A stretch of DNA of 64,000 nucleotides from Argonema galeatum A003/A1 (GTDB lineage Bacteria > Cyanobacteriota > Cyanobacteriia > Cyanobacteriales > Aerosakkonemataceae), in contig NZ_JAIQZM010000001.1 in NCBI RefSeq assembly GCF_023333595.1, positions 120,441 to 184,440 of the forward strand, given 5' to 3'. Positions 1 to 8,100 of this stretch are shown one piece after another. The notes under the pieces are model-generated. The model was not told where the DNA came from. It saw nothing but the letters and a program-made list of their open reading frames with translations, and did no database searches. Both the position numbers and the translations under genes were made by a program. Every line of letters begins with the position of its first letter. Position 1 is the first letter of the stretch.

Positions 1-2
1 CT

Positions 3-425
3 GTGCATTGGTTAGCACTGTATGATTTTTCGCGCTCTGGGGTTGTCTGGCGTACTGCTGACAATCTTTTGCCAGTGAATGTGGCAATTTTTATCGTTGG
101 ATCTGCGATAATTATTAATCAAGCGGCAATTCGCACACTTAAAGGATTTTTTGACCGGATTGCGATCGCGCCCGATCATCAGCTGGTAACAACAGGCATT
201 TACAGTATCGTGCGTCACCCGATTTACCTGAGCTATGTTTTACTTTTTACGGGATTTTGCACAATGCTGCAAAGCTTTGCTAGCTGGGTGCTGCTGGGTT
301 TTGTCTGTACAATTTGGTTGGGCAGCAGAATTGCGATCGAAGAAGAAATGCTGGAAGCAAGGTTCGGTAAGCAATACAAGGCTTATCAGCAAAAAACCAA
401 AAGGTTGTTTCCATTTATTTACTGA
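3..425 (+). CDS. Isoprenylcysteine carboxyl methyltransferase-family membrane protein (5' end outside window)
   Basis: The frame is open to the left edge, so the true start is probably upstream and the visible 140 residues are the C-terminal part. Hydrophobic helices alternate with the family signature GIYSIVRHPIYLSY (about residues 65-78) and a C-terminal FGKQYKAYQ segment. This is the layout of the ICMT/PEMT-like methyltransferase fold, in which the RHP motif lines the SAM site. Cyanobacterial members are mostly uncharacterised and probably methylate a small or lipid substrate at the membrane. The family is fairly sure, the substrate unknown. Confidence 0.8.
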   Translation: MHWLALYDFSRSGVVWRTADNLLPVNVAIFIVGSAIIINQAAIRTLKGFFDRIAIAPDHQLVTTGIYSIVRHPIYLSYVLLFTGFCTMLQSFASWVLLGFVCTIWLGSRIAIEEEMLEARFGKQYKAYQQKTKRLFPFIY

Positions 426-504
426 CCCAATCGCCAAATTTTTAGCTAGATCGTGCTACTGTTGCTCAATAGTGCTATCCAGTCACAATTATTGATAAAA
501 AAAA

Positions 505-693
505 GGTGATAGGCGATCGGGGGATTGGGCACTGGGGTCAGTTTGGGCATTGGGTATTGGGCATTGGGGTCAGTTTGGGCATTGGGGAAGAGACTAGACA
601 GAAATGCTCCCCCACTCTCCCACTCTCCCACTCTCCCACTCCCCCACTCCCCCACTCTCCCACTCCCCCACTTTCCCACTCCCCACTCCCCCG
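505..693. repeat. Low-complexity tandem repeats (GGGCATTGGG and CCCACTCT/CCCACTCC types)
   Basis: Two adjoining repeat blocks fill the spacer. The first (about 505-592) repeats GCATTGGGGTCAGTTTGGGC-like units. The second (about 606-693) is a run of 7-base CCCACTC units with the last base varying. The same CCCACTC type recurs at 55842-55933 inside the cbiQ reading frame. Several ORFs open through this tract on both strands, but they are repeat translations, not genes. Confidence 0.85.
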
Positions 694-723
694 CTCGAAC
701 GCGCCTCTACTAGATGTCAGCCT

Positions 724-1008
724 ATGGCAATTATTGAGTTTATGTTTGTGCTGGCGCTTGCTGGAATGGCAGGCTTATTAATCATTAGCGCAATTAATGG
801 TGAGCGGAAGCAGCAGCAGTTGCAGAATGCTTTCTATCAGTTGCTCAAAGATCGAAATGGCTTAATTTCTCCAATTCAAATGGCGGCGGCTGCTAGAGTT
901 GACCCACAATTAGCTAAGCAGTACCTGGAAGCACAGGTTAAGACTTTTGAGGCACTTCCAGAAGTGGATGCTGACGGGGATACCTTCTACCGATTTCCCA
1001 AACTTTAG
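724..1008 (+). CDS. Small membrane-anchored protein, 94 aa, unknown function
   Basis: A longer open frame extends left through the tandem repeat. The first plausible start after the repeat is ATG 724, giving MAIIEFMFVLALAGMAGL. Residues 3-23 form one hydrophobic helix. A charged segment (NGERKQQQ) follows, then a soluble region of about 65 residues with a winged-helix-like pattern (ISPIQMAAAARVDPQLAKQY, ending DGDTFYRF). This suggests a single-pass protein with a cytoplasmic helical domain. I do not recognise a named family. It stands alone, before the HD-domain gene. Confidence 0.6.
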   Translation: MAIIEFMFVLALAGMAGLLIISAINGERKQQQLQNAFYQLLKDRNGLISPIQMAAAARVDPQLAKQYLEAQVKTFEALPEVDADGDTFYRFPKL

Positions 1009-1300
1009 GTGAGAGGGTCTGTTCTCTTTGCGCCAGCAACGCTAACGGTAAACGGTAAACGGTGAACGGGGCTATTTTATCCAGATCGTAACCCAAGATA
1101 GAACTTACCCACTCGCTCCCCTTTTCCTCTGCTCCCCCTCATTCCGCAAGTCTGTGGTTGAAAGCGTAATTACTGTCGATCTTAGCTGGGTGAACAGATT
1201 GAAGAGAGGAGCCAATGTTTAAGTGAATAATTTACACATGGCGTTTTTGGGGACGCCTTTGATACCATGCACTTGTATCAGGGACAACGGGGAGATCAAT

Positions 1301-2683
1301 ATGGAACTTAAAGAAGCTCAGAAAAGATGCCTGAAGAGATTGGTTTCGGCCATTGGGGAGCTGGAGTGTCAGATCTCAACGACCGAAGTTGAGCCAATAT
1401 CTGAACTGATTATCCAAACGATGACAGGCCCTTGGCGCTATTTTCATACTCCAGAACACATTTTTGATGTCGGTGGCACAGAAGACCCTATAGAGGTTCT
1501 GGCCGCTTTGTTTCACGATCTGGTGTACGTGCAGGTCGATCAGGGTGTAAGTTTTAACATTAGTACTTACATTACTCCCTTTGTCAAAGATGTTCGCGGA
1601 CAGCTAGTGATTCGGGATTCAGCTCAATTGTCCAAGGATCGGATGTTTGAGATTGTAATGGCTGTATTCGGGTTTGTTCCCGGTCAGACGCTCTCTCCAT
1701 TCGCGGGGCAAAATGAATTTCTGAGTGCGGTGATTGCTGCCAAATCTCTAGATCGTTTTATTTCTGCTAGTGCAATTGCTGAGATAGCGGCTTGTATCGA
1801 AGCTACGATTCCTTTTCGTCCAAAATTGGAATCCGGTTTCAGCGCTATGGATATGCTGTACCAGCGCTTGATTAATGCTAATAATCAGTTCAATTTGGGG
1901 TGGACAGAGGCCAAAACCTGTGCAGCGGTCAAGCGTGCTGTGAAATTAGCAAACCGGGATGTTGAGAATTTTGCCTATCAAAATGCTGCTGATTTTTTAG
2001 ACAATACATGGAATCTTTTACCAGAAACTAATCACGAACTCCTTAATGCCAATTCCTACACGGTTCAGGGATATCGCAAGTCGCTGCAAAAGATGGAAGG
2101 ATTTATGAACTTCCTCAAACCGGAGGTGGTTTTCCAGCAGTTTATGGGTGAGCCGGATGATGAAAGTTATCGCGACTTGGTTGAAAGAACTAGAAGGAAT
2201 ATTGAGGTGGCGAAGCTTTATCTGGGAAGTAAGCTAACTACGATCGCTATCCTTGAGGCGCTTTCCTATCGGATGGGACGAGATATTCCTATCTCTACTA
2301 TGATGGGAGAATTACCAGATATAAAAGTAAAGTCAGCCGCTTTGGAGAATTTTATTCCAGATGTAATTGAAGGCCATGAACCTAAAAATGCTGTAGAAAA
2401 GGATGTGTTAGAGTTGTTATCAAAGGGACGAAATAAAGACTCTCCTTACGATCTGAAAAATTCTCCTTTAACTACGTTTATCATTAAATCTATCGGGTTT
2501 GACTCTGGTGGATACCTACTACAGCGAGCTAAGGAGTTTTTTAAAGCGAATATTGAAAAAGTAAATATTGAAGAGGCAGAAGCGTTTCTGAAAGAATGCG
2601 ACGACCATGTACTCAAAACGGTGACAGAAGCGGTGGGGCAACTTTTTGAAAGTCGCATGATTGCCTTGCGCGGACATAACTAA
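1301..2683 (+). CDS. HD-domain metal-dependent phosphohydrolase-like protein, 460 aa
   Basis: The frame opens at GTG 1223, but ATG 1301 is preceded by GGGGAG at a good distance, so I take the start there. Near the N-terminus are His49 and His53 (YFHTPEHIFDV) and the His72-Asp73 pair (LAALFHDLVY). Their spacing matches the metal-binding HD superfamily. About 380 residues follow that I cannot assign; they are mostly helical with no membrane segment. HD proteins of this type hydrolyse phosphoesters, often nucleotides. The substrate is unknown, and no neighbour points to a pathway. Confidence 0.65.
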   Translation: MELKEAQKRCLKRLVSAIGELECQISTTEVEPISELIIQTMTGPWRYFHTPEHIFDVGGTEDPIEVLAALFHDLVYVQVDQGVSFNISTYITPFVKDVRGQLVIRDSAQLSKDRMFEIVMAVFGFVPGQTLSPFAGQNEFLSAVIAAKSLDRFISASAIAEIAACIEATIPFRPKLESGFSAMDMLYQRLINANNQFNLGWTEAKTCAAVKRAVKLANRDVENFAYQNAADFLDNTWNLLPETNHELLNANSYTVQGYRKSLQKMEGFMNFLKPEVVFQQFMGEPDDESYRDLVERTRRNIEVAKLYLGSKLTTIAILEALSYRMGRDIPISTMMGELPDIKVKSAALENFIPDVIEGHEPKNAVEKDVLELLSKGRNKDSPYDLKNSPLTTFIIKSIGFDSGGYLLQRAKEFFKANIEKVNIEEAEAFLKECDDHVLKTVTEAVGQLFESRMIALRGHN

Positions 2684-2736
2684 GGTGGGGTGCGATCGCA
2701 TCCCCGTCTGTGCTAAATGCAACAAACTTGCAATAG

Positions 2737-3813
2737 GTGCATAATTTCCAAGAAGTTAAGTCGGAAAATTCAGTTGTGACCGATGAATCGCCTGTTTTAA
2801 AAGTTGGAGATGTCGGCGAACAAGGACTTCTGAAAGGATTGCAGGGGTTCTGTCCGCCAGATATTGTGGGTGATGATGGGGCGGCGATCGCAACTCAGCC
2901 GGGACAATATTTAGTTGTGACGACTGATATGTTGGTGGATGGGGTGCATTTTAGCGATCGCACTACCTCTCCACAAGACGCGGGATGGCGTGCTGTTGCT
3001 GCAAATTTATCCGATTTGGCGGCGATGGGTGCAACCCCTTTGGGTATTACAGTTGGTTTGGCAATTACCGGCGATACAGCTGTAAGTTGGGTTGAGGAAC
3101 TTTACTGCGGAATGAGAGAATGTTTGCTACAATATAATGCGGCGATTTTGGGTGGAGATGTGGTCCGATCGCCTGTCGTTACTGTATCAATTACCGCTTT
3201 TGGCGAAGTTTCTCCCGATCGGATTATCCGCCGTTCCAATGCAAAAGTGGGAGATGCGATCGTTGTTACTGGCGTTCACGGTGCTTCGAGAGCGGGTTTA
3301 GAATTATTATTACATCCCGAATTAGGAGAAAATCTCAGGAATGGGGAGAGAAAATCATTAATTCAGGCGCATCAACGTCCAAAACCTAGATTAGATGTTT
3401 TACCAATCCTTTGGGAAATTTTACATTCCGAATCCAAAATCCAAAATCCAAAATCCAAAATAGAAGTTGCGGGAATGGATAGCAGCGATGGTTTAGTAGA
3501 TGCGATCGTGCAGATTTGCACAGCTAGTGGTGTGGGGGGAAGAATTGAGCGATCGGACATTCCCATTCCACCCGCTTTTCATAATTGGATATCGCCAGAT
3601 AAAGCAATGGAATGGATATTGTATGGTGGAGAAGATTTTGAATTAGTATTGTGTCTTCCCTTAGAAGCAGCTAAGATATTCGTGGAAAGATTGGGAGAGG
3701 GTGCTGCGATCGTGGGAAGAATTACCAGCGATGATGATGTGCGGTTAGTCGATATTGCTGGTTGTTATCCTGATGAAGTTCTTACTTTAGATCGAGGATT
3801 TCAACACTTTTAG
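2737..3813 (+). CDS. thiL: Thiamine-monophosphate kinase
   Basis: ThiL phosphorylates thiamine monophosphate with ATP to give thiamine diphosphate, the last step of the pathway, in the cytosol. Family motifs appear in order: GDDGAAIA, TTDMLVDGVHF (metal and substrate binding), LSDLAAMGATPLGI, GGDVVRSP, MDSSDGLVDA and YGGEDFELVLC. The start is uncertain: GTG 2737 gives 358 aa and GTG 2776 gives 345 aa. A repeat-derived, in-frame segment (ESKIQNPKSKIE) lies just before the MDSSDGL motif, at a surface position judging by its place between motifs. The stop overlaps the stop of the convergent DUF29 gene by 4 bp. Confidence 0.93.
   Translation: MHNFQEVKSENSVVTDESPVLKVGDVGEQGLLKGLQGFCPPDIVGDDGAAIATQPGQYLVVTTDMLVDGVHFSDRTTSPQDAGWRAVAANLSDLAAMGATPLGITVGLAITGDTAVSWVEELYCGMRECLLQYNAAILGGDVVRSPVVTVSITAFGEVSPDRIIRRSNAKVGDAIVVTGVHGASRAGLELLLHPELGENLRNGERKSLIQAHQRPKPRLDVLPILWEILHSESKIQNPKSKIEVAGMDSSDGLVDAIVQICTASGVGGRIERSDIPIPPAFHNWISPDKAMEWILYGGEDFELVLCLPLEAAKIFVERLGEGAAIVGRITSDDDVRLVDIAGCYPDEVLTLDRGFQHF
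3425..3463. repeat. AATCCAAA direct repeat within thiL
   Basis: Tandem copies of the 8-base unit ATCCAAAA, a very common spacer repeat in filamentous cyanobacteria, sit inside the thiL reading frame. They read ESKIQNPKSKIE and keep the frame open. Confidence 0.8.
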
Positions 3814-4265
3814 TCTGGTAAAAAATCGGGATCGATCGCTAGTTCCCCTGCGTAAGGACAATCCAGTGGAAAATTTTCCAGTGACAAACTCGTTTCATCT
3901 GCTGCTTGAAGGCGAGCATTCGCATAACATTCGGCAAATACCTCTTGTAAGTAAGGTGTCAAACTCGGTGAATCCTTCAAATCCTCGTTAATGCGTCTGC
4001 GATGTTCCCGAATGCTACCTCGCCAACTACCGCTGCGATACTCTGGTTGATATTGCCATTTCAGAAGATGAAGCAGAAGCACTACAAGGTTACTTTTGAG
4101 GCTTTTTTTCTCCCGTCTTGACATATCCTCAATTTCTTCGATCAAATTTGTCCAGTCTACACGATCGTAGTTTTGGGTACGCAGTTGCTCTACTGTGTTT
4201 TCAACCCAGCGTACATAATCAGTTTCATAGAGACTCTTTTGAGTGGTTTCGAGTTCAGGTGTCAT
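3810..4265 (-). CDS. DUF29 family protein, 151 aa
   Basis: The sequence has the DUF29 pattern: YETDYVRWVENTVEQLR, then DRVDWTNLIEEIEDMSRREK, LLLHLLKWQYQPEYRSGSWR and a C-terminal CPYAGELAIDPDFLP. The family is helical, abundant in cyanobacteria and of unknown function, although members often sit beside toxin-antitoxin genes. The start ATG overlaps the stop of the upstream HicB-like gene in an ATGA junction, which implies translational coupling. The 3' end overlaps the end of thiL by 4 bp. Confidence 0.88.
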   Translation of the reverse strand: MTPELETTQKSLYETDYVRWVENTVEQLRTQNYDRVDWTNLIEEIEDMSRREKKSLKSNLVVLLLHLLKWQYQPEYRSGSWRGSIREHRRRINEDLKDSPSLTPYLQEVFAECYANARLQAADETSLSLENFPLDCPYAGELAIDPDFLPD

Positions 4266-4432
4266 ATTTGTGTATCCTCTTCTATTGGATCGAGGTAAAG
4301 CTCGATCGCTTCTTGAATATTTTCTAATGCTTCTTCAATTGTTTCTCCTTAAGATATACAGCCTGCAAGAGAGGGAACATAGACGGTGTATCCCCCTTCT
4401 TCACTGGGTTCTAAGACGACTTTTATTTTCAT
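4262..4432 (-). pseudogene. HicB-like antitoxin gene with an in-frame TAA at codon 28
   Basis: Reading ATG 4432 downward gives MKIKVVLEPSEEGGYTVYVP, then SLAGCIS, a TAA at 4349-4351, then GETIEEALENIQEAIELYLD and a stop that overlaps the DUF29 start (ATGA). This is the HicB-like partial RNase H fold of the type seen in small cyanobacterial antitoxins. Relatives normally read CIS(Q/E)G(D/E)T, so the TAA replaces CAA or GAA by one base. No HicA partner is adjacent; DUF29 takes that place. The rest of the frame is intact, so the mutation looks recent, or it may be a sequencing error. Confidence 0.75.
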
Positions 4433-4736
4433 GATGCTGTTTTTTGACCTACTTTTCTATTTTGCAGGGTTTGAGCGCGATCGCACATCCAATCTCCTCT
4501 GCGATCGCTTTTCCGCGCAATTACAAAACTTGCTTGGGAACGAACAGTACTTGTGTCTTACGAGATTATACAGATAAATTCAGTAATTTTACGGATTTAA
4601 GGTGACAGGTTTTTTGGTATATTCTTCCTTAAGCAAGATGCAGAATTAGTGTAAATAAAATGAACGTTAAAAGACTTACCTGCGTTGATACAACTTTTGC
4701 ACAAGGCGATCGCAATATCAAGGAATCAGATTTTTT

Positions 4737-4780
4737 GAGACGCTCTCAGCCCTAAAGGGCTGAGAGCGTCTCGATTTTTT
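4737..4780 (+). terminator. Perfect long hairpin followed by a T-run
   Basis: The stem GAGACGCTCTCAGCCC (4737-4752) pairs perfectly with 4757-4772 across a TAAA loop, and GATTTTTTT follows at once. This is the form of a rho-independent terminator on the + strand, yet no + strand gene ends nearby. It may instead be a mobile palindromic repeat or may end a leader RNA. Confidence 0.5.
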
Positions 4781-4842
4781 TAGCTCCTGAAAGCGCCCCT
4801 AGTAATTTATACCTAAGTGATTATTCGGATAAGCACCAGCCC

Positions 4843-4875
4843 AGAAACCCGGTTTCTTGGAGAAACCGGGTTTCT
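4843..4875. repeat. AGAAACCCGGTTTCT palindrome family, copy 1
   Basis: Two 15-base arms, AGAAACCCGGTTTCT and AGAAACCGGGTTTCT, are separated by TGG. Other copies lie at 17527-17559, 50197-50228 and, in frame inside the NB-ARC gene, at 61463-61495. Confidence 0.85.
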
Positions 4876-5168
4876 TTGTTCGCAAGTAGTACCTTTATTG
4901 ATTTAAGTGATTTCCACAGGGCCGATCGAGACGTTCTCACTGGAGTTGCGATCGGCGTAACTAGCGGCGGATATATGTTATCCGCCGATTTTTGTAAAGA
5001 TTTATTACAATCAACGATTTGCCGCATAAAAATCGAACCCTAAACCAGATAGATAGACAGGAGCGAGTCTGATGCCTATTTGCTCTCTATAGTGCAAGGC
5101 GTAAGAAAGCTCTAGAGCAAAAGTTCGATCGACATCAAAAACCGTTTCTTTTCTTTGTGAGGTGTGAT

Positions 5169-8100
5169 ATGCAAAAGTTATTCAACGATGACCTGCGTCT
5201 AGTTGTAGATCCCATCACTGGTATTGCAGAAGATCGACAGCTTACAGATAGTTTGGCTGGTAAGGATTTGCTGACAGGTGGTACAGCAGTATCATTACAA
5301 ACAGTAAAAGAGCCTTTACAAACTGCACAGAATTTGCTAAAAGGGTTTGCAACTGCTCCTGATTTTAGTGCAAAGATGCAGGTAGCTTTTGGCAACAGCT
5401 TCAATGTTGCAGATGCTGATGCTTTGGCGAAAGCTTGGGTAGCGGGAAATATTAGCAGTTTTCCTAAGATTGAGATTCGCAATTACGCTGAAATTAATGG
5501 TGCAAAAGGAGCGTTTGCTGCTGCTAATAACACTATTTATTTATCGCGGGAATTCTTAACTGAAAATGCTGCTAACACCGAAACAGTTGCGAGTGTGCTT
5601 TTGGAAGAAATTGCTCATGCTGTAGACACTCAGTTGAATGATGCAGATACTCCAGGGGATGAAGGAGAAATTTTTTCGGCGCTAGTTCGGGGTGAAAAGA
5701 TTGAAGCTGAACAGTTGCAGCGGATCAAAGCTGAGGATGATACAGCAAGTATCATCTTAGATGGGGAAGTTGTCCAGATTGAACAAGCTGTTAATGTTCC
5801 TTTTCAATCAAGGATTGGTGGTGTTGAAGGAGACACGGAAGTTATTAAATTAGGTGGTACTCAGGGTGAAATTAATTTGTCCTATCGAACTTTTACGATT
5901 CCCGACAAGGTACAGCTACTTTATGAAGGAAAAGTAATTTTTGATTCGGGGTTTGAAAGTACGGGAGGACTTAACCCATCAGAAAATCCTCCACCGAAGG
6001 TTGTAAAAGTTCCGTTTAAGGGAAACTCAGATGAGGTTACGTTAATTCTGACAGCCAATCAAGATGACGCTCGTACTGAGTGGGATTATTCGGTTGATAC
6101 TTCTAATGTTAGTTCACCTAATGTTTCCCCACCAGGCGGCGGCACTGGAAACACTGGTACTCCACCAACCGGAACTGGAGAAAACGGCACTACGATCGAC
6201 ATCCCTAATAAGCATACCCTTTACGAGTTTTTAGCCAAAGATACGGTCTACAAAAATTTTGATACAGCAAATTTGCCGCTAGAATCTCAAGTTTTTAAAC
6301 TCAAAGCACAAGATAAGGAGTCATTTAGCTACAAAGATTTTTTACCGTCCGATATCGTGCAAGAATATGGGTATAAGATTGATAAAATCTTTAATGAAGA
6401 GGGCAAACGAAAAACAGGATTTTATGCGCTGGGCTTGACATCTGACAAAGGAAAACCTCCTGTTCTGGTTCTCCGTGGCACAGACCTTAATCCAGACGAA
6501 TTATTTGCAGATGTTTTTGCTGATGCTGATGCGCGAGGAGTAGGCTTCAACCAGTTTGAAAATAATCAACAAGAAGTGATCAAATGGTTAGAAGATAAAA
6601 AACGACCTGATATAGATATAGTTGGTCATAGCTTGGGTGGTGCATTGGCACAAATGCTTGCTGCTGAATTTACAGAAAAGGGCGGACAATTAGGAGAAAT
6701 CGTCACCTTTAACTCTCCTGGAATTTCTAAGCAACAAGCTGACAAATTCAGGAGAGGTTTAGTTGAAAGTGTTAAGCATTACATTGCTGCTGGTGACTTC
6801 GTAAGTCTGGGAGGTGAAGAGTTTTTACAAGGTTCCTACGAAATATTTTCCGCTTCTGATTGGGCAGATGACAAAGATCCTATCATTCGGACTTTAAACG
6901 GCTTCACAAACAGACACTTAAATCCGCTCCTTGTTGAAGATGTTGGATACAATGCCCCTTTAAAGACTAATGATGCTATTAAGAAAACATCAGGGTTAGC
7001 TTCACAAAAGTATGACACGGTAACTTGGCTCAATAGTCCTTTGTTTACTTACCTAGATCCAGAGTTTTTGACACTGATGGCAGTAGCATCTACATCAATA
7101 TTTAGTTTGAATGCAGCTAATACTTTACCCGAAAAACCGACGATACAAAAGCTTGGATCTTTGGCTCTCAACAGTTCTCTATTTTTCCGAGGTAAAGTTG
7201 AAGAAATCAGAACAGGAGTAGACAACTTTGATGTGGGAGGGAACCGTTATGTTGGGTCAGTAAGACTTGGAGGAAATTTAGTACCAGCCCTAAGAGAGTT
7301 AGCTAGTGCAGCAAACACAAACTTCTTGAACTATGAGAATGGTCTGATTGGAATACCTGTACCTCCGTTTCAACTCGGCGGTGTCAGGCTTGAGCCAAGT
7401 GGTTTCAGTATAAAGAAGGAAGACAAGGGATTAAAGCTTCAAGGCAAAGCGTCTTTAATATTTCCGCTAGGAGTAGGGCTGTCCAGATTCACTGCTGACT
7501 TGGCTGGAGACAACTTCTTCCGAATTAAAGATAGTGGATTTGATGTAGTTGGTGCGCTTTCAGTGGACAATATTCTAATTGTTCCTGACGTATGGGAAAT
7601 TAGACAAGCTAAACTTGAATATAACTCAATTGAAAACAAGGTTGGTGGGCAAGCTTCTATCTTGATACCAAACCACATAGGAATTGGTGGTCTGTTAGAG
7701 TTTGAAAACGGACAATTAAACTCCCTAGCATTTGATGTAGACGGTCTAAATTTACCTGTTTTCAATACAGGTTTGAATCTGAGGCGGATAAAAGGTGGAG
7801 TAAAGGATCTGACGAAACCAGATCAAATTGTGTTTAATGGTGGTGTGAGATTCACAAATGTTGGTCAAGAAATTAATATTCCTCTACCATCTTGGGCTGG
7901 TGGGAACCAATCAGTGTCAATATTGGATATTGACATCGATGGCAGTTTGAATCGGGATCGTTTAAAGGCAGACGGTATTGCAAAAGTATTGGGTGGAATA
8001 CTAGGAGATGGCAAAGCTACAGCTGAACTCAATTGGAACAAAGGCTTCCTAGAGGTAAGGGATTTTAATCTTTCAGCACTTGGCGGATTTGTCAAGGCAC

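Larger units (their letters stand above)
4433..5168. other. Long spacer before the giant lipase/DUF11 gene
   Basis: No gene is visible in this stretch. It holds a perfect 16-bp-stem hairpin with a T-run (4737-4780), a dispersed AGAAACCCGG palindrome (4843-4875) and otherwise A+T-rich sequence that probably contains the promoter of the giant gene. I could not place a convincing -35/-10 pair. Confidence 0.5.

Noticed and set aside
604..723. N-terminal extension and alternative ORFs through the CCCACTC repeat
   Set aside because: They only translate the tandem repeat (LPHSPTLPLS-type peptides); the conserved-looking protein starts at 724.
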